The notes below the pieces were generated by a model that had not been told where the DNA came from, made no database searches, and saw only the letters and a program-made list of their open reading frames with translations. The translations under genes and the position numbers were made by a program. A stretch of DNA of 64,000 nucleotides from Psococerastis gibbosa. Its lineage: Eukaryota; Arthropoda; Insecta; Psocodea; Psocidae. Positions 44,814-55,027 of this stretch are shown here, one piece after another. Each line of letters opens with the position of its first letter. Within the stretch, counting starts at the first letter, position 1. The DNA is taken from NCBI GenBank assembly GCA_963971405.1, contig OZ020489.1:2914001-2978000 (forward strand). Direction: 5' to 3'.

Positions 44814-45854
44814 TGTAATGTATTGAAAATAAGGCGGAAAAATCAAGAGTGGCCGGAAGGTGCTGCCATCTACAAAAATCAAGGGAACCATAGGAAGAGA
44901 CAAGTCAGGACAGGAGATAAAAAAAATGGCCAAAGAAGGAGAGGTTGGTTTTGATTTGTATTTTTAAAAAGAAATGATGGAAGGCTGAGAGCTTTTAAGG
45001 CCTTACCGGGGCCAAGAGGGATGAGATATTAAGTACCCTTACACTGACAAAACATTGGACTTGGAGCGGCCATGAACACCAGGGAAGGAATTGGCTTTAT
45101 AAGAGATTGATGTGGATTCGCTAACCTATAATCAATTCTGTATGCAACACGGAAGGTAGGATCTATCCGCTGGTTTCAAGTTTTGTATTCATCTATATAC
45201 AGTATCTACGGTAGTATGTCTTTCTTGAATTTTTAATGATTAAGATTTGTTGGGAGGGCGGTCTCTGGTAGTAATTGTAGTCCTGTTTTCGACATGTAGG
45301 TTAGGGTTTACCTACATTGGTTGGCCATCTTTTCTCAGACTTAATTCTAATAGCTTAACCCTTGGCGTTTTCCACCTATTGCTGATCTGAGACATTTTAG
45401 GACTACCAGAGATCGCACTTTCTATTTACACTTTTACAGCAGTTAAGTAGGCCTAAATAATGTTTCACACTGGTTACTTTTGATTTTGTTTATTCGGTTA
45501 TTTTCGTAACATTACAGAATTTTATTTCATTTACCTGGGTAAAATAGTTGGTTTTATTTGGAAAGAAACCCCTGAGAAGAGATAGAGTGTATTTTGTCTA
45601 GGGTAGAGGAGATTTCAGCTGCCTATTGTGTGAGGTAATATCTGGCCTCATTAAATTTGTAGCTAGCTCCTTAGATCTCTAGTAAAATGCATTCTACTCA
45701 TGCACGCTGGTGACTGGCCCCTTAGTGGCTTAAAGAGTTAGTCTGGGCATTACATTCCATCCGTCAAGAAGGGACTGGTACCAGTTACTAGTGTATATTG
45801 AGAGGAGGCCTTTATGAGAAGGAGTAAAAACAAGAAAAGAAAGAAATTATAACA
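44814..45854 (+). repeat. 5' LTR of gypsy element
   Basis: 1041 bp, beginning TGTAATGTATTG and ending AAATTATAACA. It is identical to the 3' LTR by eye apart from position 45264 (T here, A at 51903). It includes a TATAAGAG stretch near 45094 that could serve as a TATA element. Confidence 0.97.
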
Positions 45855-45870
45855 TGGCGCCCAAGTTTTG
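45855..45870 (+). other. Primer-binding site
   Basis: TGGCGCCCAAG starts immediately after the LTR CA. The TGGCGCC start is typical of tRNA-primed LTR elements. The priming tRNA cannot be assigned by eye. Confidence 0.75.
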
Positions 45871-46790
45871 AATTTCAGCTATTTTACCCACCCACCCTAA
45901 TATATATTTCATTGCACGGAGTACCTACCTACCTACCTTTTGATTATTATTATTATATTGTATGCTTCAGTAAAATACACAGTACTATGTTAACTGTTAT
46001 TTCAGTGTGCTAGGTAGTAAGTCAATAGACATTTTTGGTTTATTGTGATACTATGGAGGTAGTTTCTTCTATTATTATATTGTATGCTTTTCATACTATA
46101 CTATATCAACTGTTTTACCAGTCTATCTTGTAGTAAGTCAATAAACATGTTTGGTTTATTATGTTACTATGGGGGTAGTTTTCTTTTATGGGGTTATCTG
46201 TCTTCGCCTTTGCAGGTTTTAAATTTGGAAACTTTAGGATAAGCGGAGGGGAACTGGGTCCCATACTGTACTATTATAATTATATTGGAATATTAAGTAA
46301 GTTGTCTCAAATCTGGGGATTTAAATTGCTTAGTAAAAAAATTTCTACTTTATGTTAAGATTGGGTTAGCGAAGATGGACAATTAGTGTCGGATAAAAGT
46401 CAGTTAAGGGATAATGCTTTGGATTTCGAACTTGTGGCCCCGGATTGAAAGGCCAAATTATGAATTTATAGAGTCAGGTTTAGCGATTTGTGATTGGATA
46501 GCGTGAGCTCGAACTGTGTGAGAGCTGGTATCTTTGGTTAATTGGATATTTTGTTTTGAATATTGTCAGTTTTGGACTTTCATTATAGGAATAGACACTT
46601 ATTGATTGGAGTGCAGCAGTGTTTTATCTAAGAAGCTATTTGGGGTTATTATTTTGTTGTGTTTCGTAGCCCTTTTAAAATGTGAGATTGATTAGGTTAG
46701 CGAATTTTTTATTTTTTATTTTTTTGTACCTTTGAGAAATATACATAGCAATAGAGTGCTATTAACCCAGTACGAAGGGTCATATTCACA
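45871..46790 (+). other. Gypsy leader with tandem duplication
   Basis: A 5' untranslated leader of about 0.9 kb between the primer site and gag. A unit of about 118 bp (ATTATATTGTATGCTT ... AGTAAGTCAATARACAT ... GGTTTATT) occurs twice at about 45949-46065 and 46070-46187, with clear divergence. Confidence 0.7.
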
Positions 46791-48032
46791 ATGACGGACA
46801 AGTCAGGCACCGGAAGGGAGAAAAGAGCAGCCAATAGGAACAAATTGAAAGACAATGAGGAAGAGCATATAGAGGGTAAAAGTGAACATAAAAATGGAAA
46901 TACCGAACAAGTGGGTATTCATCAGACCGAGAGTAGGGAACATCGCTCTTCGGATGAAGACTTGCCCTTAACTCGTTTTCTGAAAGGTAAAAGTATTAAA
47001 AATAAAGAAAAAACGGGTCATGTGGAACAGGAGAGTAATTTGAGGTATACTAAACCGAAGGGGTCACTAAGATGTCAGGAGTCTAGTACAGATTCCGGGG
47101 ATGAATCAAGAGCCAGTGGTGATACGGCAGTGAAGAAGAGGGTAAAGAAATTTCACAAGAATGTGGACCTAACACGACAAGTGGGACCGGAAGTAATGCG
47201 TTTTCTGAACATGGCACATGCTAGGAAGTTGGTCTTTGATGGAACAGGAGACATTGAAGATTTCTTAGAACGAATAGAAAAACTAGCCGTTTTGCATGGA
47301 GTGGATTTAGATGAATTTTGGCCAGCAATAAGTGACATACTGCTTGCTCCGGTAGATAGGTTTTTTGAGCAGCATTTGCGCCAATGGGGAAGTTGGAGAA
47401 AGGCTAAGAAGGCGCTGATTCAAGCTTACATACCATGCAGGGGTGAGGCTAGAACTTTACAAGCGATATTAGGCAGACGTCAAGGTATCACAGAGCGACC
47501 AATTGACTTCATCAGCGATATTAGGCAATCAGTCAAAAAGCTTGGCATGAAAGTGGATGCTACAGTAGTTATTGATATAGCGAGAGGAAATCTGCAACCA
47601 GTCTACCAGTCCCAATTAGCATTCATGCAATTTTCGTCTTTACAAGAGCTGGAAGATGCGTGTTCAACAATAGAGGCTACTATCAGAAGTAGTCAAGTTG
47701 TCCAATCAAGTCAGTCAATGTTTGCTCTGGAACGTAGTGATGAAGAAGAAGAAGACGAAGTGAATTTATTGTGCCACAATTGCTCATCCCCATCGCACCT
47801 GTTCAGGGAGTGTCCCAAACCCAGAGGGGTGTTTTGTACACGATGTGGTAAGAAAGGAGTGGTGTATGGTCATGGCTGTGGTGACGTAGGACGAAGGAGA
47901 AATGTCATGAGAGGATCAGCTATGTCATCGGAAGAAAGGATGAACCGAATGCAGGACGCGATATTGGCATTGACGGAAAAGGTGGATAAGTTGTTGGACG
48001 CCAACCAGGGAAACGGGAAGAGGGGACAGTGA
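46791..48032 (+). CDS. gag: Gypsy Gag polyprotein
   Basis: 413 residues. The N-terminus is charged and lysine/glutamate rich. The middle (about 130-310) fits a retrotransposon gag capsid region, with PVDRFFEQHLRQW, then RTLQAILGRRQGITERPIDF and FSSLQELEDACSTIEATIR. A CCHC zinc knuckle lies at Cys328, Cys331, His336 and Cys341, and a second Cys cluster (CTRCGKKG ... HGC) follows. It forms the particle shell and binds the RNA. The stop TGA is at 48030-48032. The frameshift signal at 48008-48057 lies at its end. Confidence 0.93.
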   Translation: MTDKSGTGREKRAANRNKLKDNEEEHIEGKSEHKNGNTEQVGIHQTESREHRSSDEDLPLTRFLKGKSIKNKEKTGHVEQESNLRYTKPKGSLRCQESSTDSGDESRASGDTAVKKRVKKFHKNVDLTRQVGPEVMRFLNMAHARKLVFDGTGDIEDFLERIEKLAVLHGVDLDEFWPAISDILLAPVDRFFEQHLRQWGSWRKAKKALIQAYIPCRGEARTLQAILGRRQGITERPIDFISDIRQSVKKLGMKVDATVVIDIARGNLQPVYQSQLAFMQFSSLQELEDACSTIEATIRSSQVVQSSQSMFALERSDEEEEDEVNLLCHNCSSPSHLFRECPKPRGVFCTRCGKKGVVYGHGCGDVGRRRNVMRGSAMSSEERMNRMQDAILALTEKVDKLLDANQGNGKRGQ

Positions 48033-48057
48033 GGGAAGAGTTGGCCTCTTCACTGTC
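48008..48057 (+). promoter_or_regulatory. -1 ribosomal frameshift signal
   Basis: The heptamer GGGAAAC (48008-48014) is in the correct phase relative to gag (G GGA AAC). Ten bases later a stem forms from GACAGT (48025-48030) with ACTGTC (48052-48057) and GAAGAG (48035-48040) with CTCTTC (48046-48051), with a GAGG bulge and a TTGGC loop. After a -1 slip the pol frame is open from 48014 onward. Pol has no ATG near its start, so this is the likely route to Gag-Pol. Confidence 0.85.
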
Positions 48058-51000
48058 AGAACCCTTCATGGCTAAGGAACCATGTCCAGCAGAAGATTGT
48101 TTTGCGGAATACATTAAGGAGTTACCTAGAATAACACCGTCGGATGATGGTATTGTATTGTCATGCATAGGCCCGCAGGCGAGAATGTTCATCTCAGTTC
48201 ATATAGGGGGCACGAGATTCCCGGGAATGATCGATACGGGTTGTTCAAAGAGTTGTATTCAAGCAAAATGGTTTGATTTATTACTGGCGAAAGGCTACAG
48301 AGTTATTCCTGGCACTGGAAGTGTGAAATTAGCCGACAATACTACAGCAGAGTTAGTAGGGAAGGCATGGGTCGATCTGAAGATTGGATCAAAGAAAGTC
48401 AAACAGTCTGTTTGCCTTATAAAAGGTCTGAGGCACCCATTCATAATTGGGATGGATACGTTAACTCAGTTAAAGGCGTCGATTCGGGTAGCTGACAGAG
48501 TCCTTACGCTAGATTCGGATGATAACAATGAAAAACCTGAAAGGATTCCGCTATGCTCGCAGAATGAATTGTCAGTTGACGAGATAGGATTAGCAGAGTT
48601 AGAAGAAGAGGCAAAGTTATTTACAGAAAGCTCTCAAGTTTTGGAAAAGTATGTGCCAGCAGATTTCACTCATCCCTGCCTAACACCGGCAATGAAGGAA
48701 GCAGCGGCGATCAGATTAAATGAGTGGCAAGAGAGGTTTAAGAATTCATCAGGAGTTACAGAAGCGGGCGTTCTAAGGATTTACGTGGATGGAACGTTAC
48801 CACCAGTGCAAATAAGACAGTATAGGCTACCTCCTGCTCTTGAAGAGAAAGCTGAGTGGGAATGCAAGAGACTTCAGGCTCAAGGAGTGCTGGTAGAAAG
48901 TAATTCGGAATGGAACACACCAGCCTTTATGTATATTGATCATACGCGCCAAAAAGAGCGCTTGATTAATGACTTCAGAGCGTTAAACGCTAGAATAAGA
49001 CCACAGACGAGTGTTTCACCGGACCTGAATCAGGTAATTGAAGGTATACAAGGAGCTTGTATTCTGAGTTTGATTGACCTAAAAGAAGCTTATTTTTCTC
49101 TCCCTATTCATCCGGACAGTCAAAAGTATACAAGTTTCACGATTTCGTCAAAGTGGGAGTACACTAGAGCACCACTAGGCATAAGTACAGTACCTCATGA
49201 ATGGCACAAAACCATTAGTAAAGTGTTAAGACCACTTGGAACTAAAGGTATTGCTTTTTTTGTAGATGATATTTGTGTTTACACGAAGAAAGTAGAGGAG
49301 CATTGGGAAATACTGGACAAGGTCCTAACAAAGTTAAGAGAAAATAATTTTATCATAAATTATAAAAAGTCAAAATTTCTACAAGAGCGTTTGAAATTCT
49401 TAGGATATGTCATTTGTAATGATACTCTATCGCCAGACCCAGAGAAAGTGGAAGCGATTAAAAAGTGGTCAGAGCCGAAAACACCACGTCAAGTGAGACA
49501 ATTTTTAGGATGTGTTCAATTTTTGAGAAAATTTATCAAGAATTTAGGAGAATTAGCCGCGCCAATCAATGAGTTACTCAAGAAAGGCCAAAAGTTTCAA
49601 TGGAATGAGTCAAGGTCAGTAGCATTTAGAAAGATAAAAGAGGCGTTATGCTCAGCTCCGGTTCTTGGTACGCCAGACTTTTCGGAGCCTTTCCAAGTCA
49701 GATGTGACGCTTCAGCAGTAGCCATTTCAGCGGCACTTACTCAAAGGAAAGTTGAAGGGAATGTAGTTATTGCATATGCATCCAGAGCATTGAAACCTAG
49801 TGAGCGTTCATACAGTGTCACACAAAAAGAATGTCTATCAGCTATATTTGGACTGGAAAAATTTAGAATATACATTCTGGGTGGACCAGCAAATAAACAG
49901 AATGAGATTATAACGGACCATAGCAGTTTACAGTGGTTGCAGAATCTAAAATCAGGGACGCCGATGCTCCATAGAATGGCACTAAAGATCAGTGCGTATC
50001 AGATGTATGTAAGATTTGTTAGTGGTGAGCAGAATGGACTTTGTGATTACATGTCAAGGTGTCCGTATGAAGAAGAAGAAGAAACAACCAGGAAGAAGAG
50101 TGGAGTTCCGGAGGTATGTGTCATTTGGAGTCAAGAAGATATGAAGGATTCATGGTATGAAGATCTTAGGGATAGAGTTTCGAAATTTCCTAATGAGTAT
50201 CCTGCCTTTAGCATAGAAAATGGCATTCTATTTAAACTCATCACAGATCCGGTTACAAAGGAAATTGTCCGGAGAAGGGTAGCAAAAGCTCATGAACGAG
50301 CCAAAATCATTCGATCATTTCATGATGATTTCTCTCACCCAGGTACACTGAAAACAGCGAAAGCCATTTTAACGGCATACTATTGGCCAAGGTTGCGTCA
50401 ATCAGTGAAGCATTATGTCAGGATGTGCGTTAAGTGCCAGCAGCAGAAACCTGATCTATCGGGACCAACAGGTATAATGAAGGTCAGAAGCCAGGCGAGT
50501 GTACCATTTCAAGTGGTAAATGCGGATTTAATCGGGCCACTGCCTACAACGCATCCAAACGGTTACAAGTACATTTTTGTAGCAGTGTGTCAAATGTCGA
50601 AGTGGGTATACATTAGGCCTATTAGAGCAGCTACAGCGGCCGCATGCATTCAGGTGTGGGATAAGGATATAATTCCTGCGCATTCGTGTCCGGAGGTGAT
50701 AATCACAGATGGAGGATCATCGTTTGCTTGCAAAGCGTTTAAATTGTGGTGTGTGGAAAGGAATATTTCCCATCACATAACCCCAGCATATGCACCTTTT
50801 ACGAATGGATCTGTGGAGCGAGTCAACCAGCAAATTAAGAACTGTATAGCGATTTACGCTAAAAACAAGCACAAGCAGTGGGACAGGTACCTGCCGATAG
50901 TTGAGAGAGCCCTTAGAACAGTTCCTCATACGGCGACAGGTTTTTCGCCGGCACAACTACTTTATGGTAGGCATCTCAGGCCTGTCTATGATCCGAATCC

Positions 51001-51364
51001 AGTCACTCACACTGGCGATGCTCAGATGGGGGACGAAGTGGAACATGTGACGGACCTTAACAACAAATTGAAAATACTACACGAGCAAGCGGTGGAACAT
51101 GTGCTGAAGTACAAGGCGAAGTCAGCGGATGTATACAACCTTCGAAGACGCCCGTCTAGGTTGGTGAAAGGGGCGTTAGTCTGGAAGAAAGACTTTCCCC
51201 GCAGCAGCAAGGCGGACAGCATATCGGCGAAGCTTCAGCCGAGGTTCAAGGGGCCTTACCGAGTAAAGGAGATTTTGGGAACGAACCAAATATCCTTGGA
51301 GACGTTGAAGGGAGTGGAGGTTGGCAGGGTAGAAGTGAGCCAGTTGAAGCCTGCGTTCCTTTAA
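48014..51364 (+). CDS. pol: Gypsy Pol polyprotein
   Basis: It is read in the -1 frame from gag. The open frame counted from GTG at 48029 has 1111 codons; there is no ATG until 48068. Using that numbering: aspartic protease DTG at 69-71; RT with SLIDLKEAYFSLPIHP and FVDD (411-414); RNase H with RCDASAVAISAAL and TDHSSLQWL; integrase zinc motif His765, His770, Cys800, Cys803; catalytic Asp833, Asp894 and Glu930, with the canonical 35 residues between the last two. The C-terminal end (RFKGPYRVKEIL) fits the GPY/F module of gypsy integrases. All key residues are present and the frame has no break. Confidence 0.95.
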   Translation, partial: REEGTVREELASSLSEPFMAKEPCPAEDCFAEYIKELPRITPSDDGIVLSCIGPQARMFISVHIGGTRFPGMIDTGCSKSCIQAKWFDLLLAKGYRVIPGTGSVKLADNTTAELVGKAWVDLKIGSKKVKQSVCLIKGLRHPFIIGMDTLTQLKASIRVADRVLTLDSDDNNEKPERIPLCSQNELSVDEIGLAELEEEAKLFTESSQVLEKYVPADFTHPCLTPAMKEAAAIRLNEWQERFKNSSGVTEAGVLRIYVDGTLPPVQIRQYRLPPALEEKAEWECKRLQAQGVLVESNSEWNTPAFMYIDHTRQKERLINDFRALNARIRPQTSVSPDLNQVIEGIQGACILSLIDLKEAYFSLPIHPDSQKYTSFTISSKWEYTRAPLGISTVPHEWHKTISKVLRPLGTKGIAFFVDDICVYTKKVEEHWEILDKVLTKLRENNFIINYKKSKFLQERLKFLGYVICNDTLSPDPEKVEAIKKWSEPKTPRQVRQFLGCVQFLRKFIKNLGELAAPINELLKKGQKFQWNESRSVAFRKIKEALCSAPVLGTPDFSEPFQVRCDASAVAISAALTQRKVEGNVVIAYASRALKPSERSYSVTQKECLSAIFGLEKFRIYILGGPANKQNEIITDHSSLQWLQNLKSGTPMLHRMALKISAYQMYVRFVSGEQNGLCDYMSRCPYEEEEETTRKKSGVPEVCVIWSQEDMKDSWYEDLRDRVSKFPNEYPAFSIENGILFKLITDPVTKEIVRRRVAKAHERAKIIRSFHDDFSHPGTLKTAKAILTAYYWPRLRQSVKHYVRMCVKCQQQKPDLSGPTGIMKVRSQASVPFQVVNADLIGPLPTTHPNGYKYIFVAVCQMSKWVYIRPIRAATAAACIQVWDKDIIPAHSCPEVIITDGGSSFACKAFKLWCVERNISHHITPAYAPFTNGSVERVNQQIKNCIAIYAKNKHKQWDRYLPIVERALRTVPHTATGFSPAQLLYGRHLRPVYDPNPVTHTGDAQMGDEVEHVTDLNNKLKILHEQAVEHVLKYKAKSADVYNLRRRPSRLVKGALVWKKDFPRSSKADSISAKLQPRFKGPYRVKEILGTNQISLETLKGVEVGRVEVSQLKPAFL

Positions 51365-51437
51365 AATTGTGGTATATGCGGTTTTCATTTAAAAATGTTT
51401 CAATGTCTAGAGGGAATTAAAATCATTTTTTTTTTTT

Positions 51438-51450
51438 GGAAGAGGGGAGA
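51438..51450 (+). other. Polypurine tract
   Basis: GGAAGAGGGGAGA two bases before the 3' LTR, preceded by a T run: the usual plus-strand primer. Confidence 0.85.
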
Positions 51451-51452
51451 TT

Positions 51453-52493
51453 TGTAATGTATTGAAAATAAGGCGGAAAAATCAAGAGTGGCCGGAAGGT
51501 GCTGCCATCTACAAAAATCAAGGGAACCATAGGAAGAGACAAGTCAGGACAGGAGATAAAAAAAATGGCCAAAGAAGGAGAGGTTGGTTTTGATTTGTAT
51601 TTTTAAAAAGAAATGATGGAAGGCTGAGAGCTTTTAAGGCCTTACCGGGGCCAAGAGGGATGAGATATTAAGTACCCTTACACTGACAAAACATTGGACT
51701 TGGAGCGGCCATGAACACCAGGGAAGGAATTGGCTTTATAAGAGATTGATGTGGATTCGCTAACCTATAATCAATTCTGTATGCAACACGGAAGGTAGGA
51801 TCTATCCGCTGGTTTCAAGTTTTGTATTCATCTATATACAGTATCTACGGTAGTATGTCTTTCTTGAATTTTTAATGATTAAGATTTGTTGGGAGGGCGG
51901 TCACTGGTAGTAATTGTAGTCCTGTTTTCGACATGTAGGTTAGGGTTTACCTACATTGGTTGGCCATCTTTTCTCAGACTTAATTCTAATAGCTTAACCC
52001 TTGGCGTTTTCCACCTATTGCTGATCTGAGACATTTTAGGACTACCAGAGATCGCACTTTCTATTTACACTTTTACAGCAGTTAAGTAGGCCTAAATAAT
52101 GTTTCACACTGGTTACTTTTGATTTTGTTTATTCGGTTATTTTCGTAACATTACAGAATTTTATTTCATTTACCTGGGTAAAATAGTTGGTTTTATTTGG
52201 AAAGAAACCCCTGAGAAGAGATAGAGTGTATTTTGTCTAGGGTAGAGGAGATTTCAGCTGCCTATTGTGTGAGGTAATATCTGGCCTCATTAAATTTGTA
52301 GCTAGCTCCTTAGATCTCTAGTAAAATGCATTCTACTCATGCACGCTGGTGACTGGCCCCTTAGTGGCTTAAAGAGTTAGTCTGGGCATTACATTCCATC
52401 CGTCAAGAAGGGACTGGTACCAGTTACTAGTGTATATTGAGAGGAGGCCTTTATGAGAAGGAGTAAAAACAAGAAAAGAAAGAAATTATAACA
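51453..52493 (+). repeat. 3' LTR of gypsy element
   Basis: 1041 bp, matching 44814-45854 with one visible difference at 51903. Followed by the TTTT duplication and then the rest of PTPRN intron 13. Confidence 0.97.
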
Positions 52494-52719
52494 TTTTGGA
52501 ACCAAATTATGTCACGGTAATGTTGGTAAGGCTGAAAAGCAAATTTTTATTTATTATTAATTAGGTACTGTAGGCTATATTATCTACCTACCATATTTTA
52601 GTCTAATGCGTGAAGACTTCATTAATAATCAGCCCATGGAATTTTAGTAATAGATTTCTAATACAAACAATACAATCGCATTAAGCTCATTTACTGTATG
52701 GCATTATTATTGTTCACAG

Positions 52720-52941
52720 AGCTACATGGAGGACCATCTCAATAATAAAGATCGGCTTGAACAAGAGTGGGTGGCGCTATGTGCCTACGAAGCCGAACCC
52801 TGCAGCACTGAAGTGGCAGTTATAGCCGAAAATGCCAAAAAGAATCGATATCCAAGCATCGTTCCATATGATCACGCGAGAGTCGTCCTCAACGAGCTCT
52901 TGAACGTCTCTGGTTCGGATTACATCAACGCTTCAACCATC
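52720..52941 (+). CDS. PTPRN: PTPRN exon 14, PTP domain start
   Basis: The acceptor is TTATTGTTCACAG and the donor is ATC|GTGAGT; phase 0 in and out. It encodes [20 protein letters not shown], then [23 protein letters not shown] and [12 protein letters not shown] (about 759-762) and DYINAS are the first conserved PTP motifs. Confidence 0.96.
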
Positions 52942-53569
52942 GTGAGTTGATTGCTTATTTTAATGATGTACAACGTGTAATTAAAGCTGAAAATACTTAG
53001 TGGATACATTCGTTGCATGTTGATAAAGTAGTACAGACAAACAAAAATACAAAATAAGTTGTCTGCATGTGTCTATTTGAGGATGGGGATTCGAAGTTCA
53101 GTGCAGTGTACCTAGAATGCTGGCCGCTAACTCATCCTGACAATAAAGGAAACAATAACCGATGAGAGCAGAAATGAGGATATCCCTGGTCCCTGGATAA
53201 GTAGATCAGTTTTGAGGTCAAAAGAGTGGTCTAGTTCACTATGGTCTAATCTTACCTTACCAGCTGTGGAGCTACAGCTTAGGCGTTTGCCGGCATCACA
53301 ATATTGCCCCAGTATAGTGTTGCTTCTAGCATACTTCAATGTCAGTCACGGACGCTGAGCACTCTCTGATCCCGTTCGACGCCGCCCTGCGATCATAGCC
53401 TCATACTCTTCTTCTGAAGTGTCGTGAGCAAGATTCTCCTTGCCTCTCTACCATCTGGCATGTGTACCACGTGAATCAGTCATCTGACCTTGTCGTCTAA
53501 TCGTGTTCCAGGAAATTCTTGATGCTCATGTCATTCCCTTTATCTGGGCCTCACCCTTTCCTTTTACAG

Positions 53570-53767
53570 ACGGATCACGATCCCCGCAATCCTGCCTACA
53601 TAGCGACACAGGGTCCTCTACAAAACACCGCACCTGATCTTTGGCAAATGGTGTGGGAACAGGGCAGCGTTGTCATGGTGATGCTTACTCGGCTTACTGA
53701 GAATGGGACATCAATGTGCCATCGATATTGGCCTGAGGAAGGGTCAGAAATTTATCATATTTACGAG
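53570..53767 (+). CDS. PTPRN: PTPRN exon 15, PTP domain
   Basis: The acceptor is TTTCCTTTTACAG and the donor is GAG|GTAGGT; phase 0. It encodes [19 protein letters not shown], then [20 protein letters not shown] and [14 protein letters not shown], close to vertebrate PTPRN and PTPRN2. Confidence 0.95.
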
Positions 53768-53975
53768 GTAGGTTATACACAAATAGAAATCAATCTTCAT
53801 TCAACTGAGTTCTTGCTGCAACTGTGGAAGACTAGTATACAATTTATTTTTGTCAACTTTCATACCTATGCCCAAATACCTGCAGGCAAGATGGAAATAC
53901 TTGCAGAGATCTTAGAGATTTTTTGATTGATTTAACTCTTTGTCATAGATATTACGATGAGATGTTATTTTTTAG

Positions 53976-54142
53976 GTTCACTTGGTGAGCGAGCATATTT
54001 GGTGTGACGACTATCTAGTCCGCAGCTTTTATCTCAAGAATCTAAAGACTGCAGAGACACGGACTGTCACCCAATTCCATTTCCTTTCATGGCCTGAAAC
54101 TGGAGTCCCCCTTTCTACAAAAGCACTACTAGAGTTCCGAAG
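53976..54142 (+). CDS. PTPRN: PTPRN exon 16, WPE loop
   Basis: The acceptor is TTATTTTTTAG and the donor is CGAAG|GTATGA. It encodes [20 protein letters not shown], then [19 protein letters not shown]. The WPD general-acid loop reads WPE (Glu899), one of the changes that suggests the domain is inactive. Leaves in phase 2. Confidence 0.96.
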
Positions 54143-54681
54143 GTATGAGTATGAGTATTTAGAATATTAATTAAAAAAACATATTACAATCACTGAATAC
54201 CAGAAAGGCCACACTAAGTGCACCCTATGAACGGGACTTGCGTCGTGGCCCTTTTAATTACAAAACATTACAAAAAGATTATAAATTGGAGGGTGGTCGA
54301 GTAGGCTACACTCAAATCTTTGAACACACCAGAGTTCCCTGTCTATGGAAATCAGTTTCTCGCTCAGCAGTCAAGTTTTCAATAGAAATTAATTTGACTG
54401 CTGTTGTTCACTTGCATATCTTACCTCTCACGGCAGGAGAAGAAGCTAACACAAAATTAATGTCCTTAACATCTCGAACAGAGTGGTTAGGAAATAAGAT
54501 CCTCTGTCTCAGAATCATTGTTGCCAAAGCCTTATTGTATTTCACTATATCCCACGACTCTTTAACGCGTCTTCTGTGTTCTAGTTTGACATTAAATGGA
54601 TAAATCGTCCGCGCTGCCCAATATTTCTATATCATAAATAATTTGGTCGTAGGATTTCAAAGTTTAATGTTTTCTTTTCAG

Positions 54682-54862
54682 GAAAGTGAACAAATCATAT
54701 AGGGGACGGTCATGCCCAATTGTGGTCCATTGCAGTGACGGTATTGGACGCACAGGCACTTATTGCCTCATCGATATGGTCCTCAATAGGATGGCTAAAG
54801 GTGCCAAGGAAATAGATATTGCTGCAACACTAGAGCATATTCGAGATCAGCGGCCATTAATG
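54682..54862 (+). CDS. PTPRN: PTPRN exon 17, P-loop HCSDGIGR
   Basis: The acceptor is GTTTTCTTTTCAG and the donor is ATG|GTGGGT. It encodes [16 protein letters not shown], then [12 protein letters not shown] (Cys931 to Arg937, with Asp933 in place of Ala) and [17 protein letters not shown]. The HCSDG signature is diagnostic of the IA-2/phogrin family. Confidence 0.97.
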
Positions 54863-55027
54863 GTGGGTTGAATATGAATATTTTCTTATGTTTGGCGATA
54901 GGTAGGTACTCTACCTATTTCTCTCTAAATTGGTATCGTGATATGCTACAACTCAATAGGTTCAAGCGTATGTTTTGCTGCCATTTTCTTTAAGTTCACT
55001 GTTGTTATAATTTACTTTGTCATGCAG

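Larger units (their letters stand above)
44814..52493 (+). mobile_element. Ty3/gypsy LTR retrotransposon, full length
   Basis: This is a 7680-bp element with two 1041-bp LTRs (TG...CA), a primer-binding site directly after the 5' LTR, a gag ORF, a pol ORF in the -1 frame, a polypurine tract and a 4-bp TTTT target duplication. The pol order is protease, RT, RNase H, integrase, which defines the Ty3/gypsy group. No envelope ORF is present. Both ORFs are open and the LTRs nearly identical, so the insertion is very recent and probably competent or nearly so. It sits in sense orientation in PTPRN intron 13 and would add its own promoter and polyadenylation signals to that intron. Confidence 0.96.

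Noticed and set aside
54238-54603. 121-codon open stretch between PTPRN exons 16 and 17
   Set aside because: It lies in an intron; exons 16 and 17 join directly in phase to give the conserved FRRKVNK sequence.
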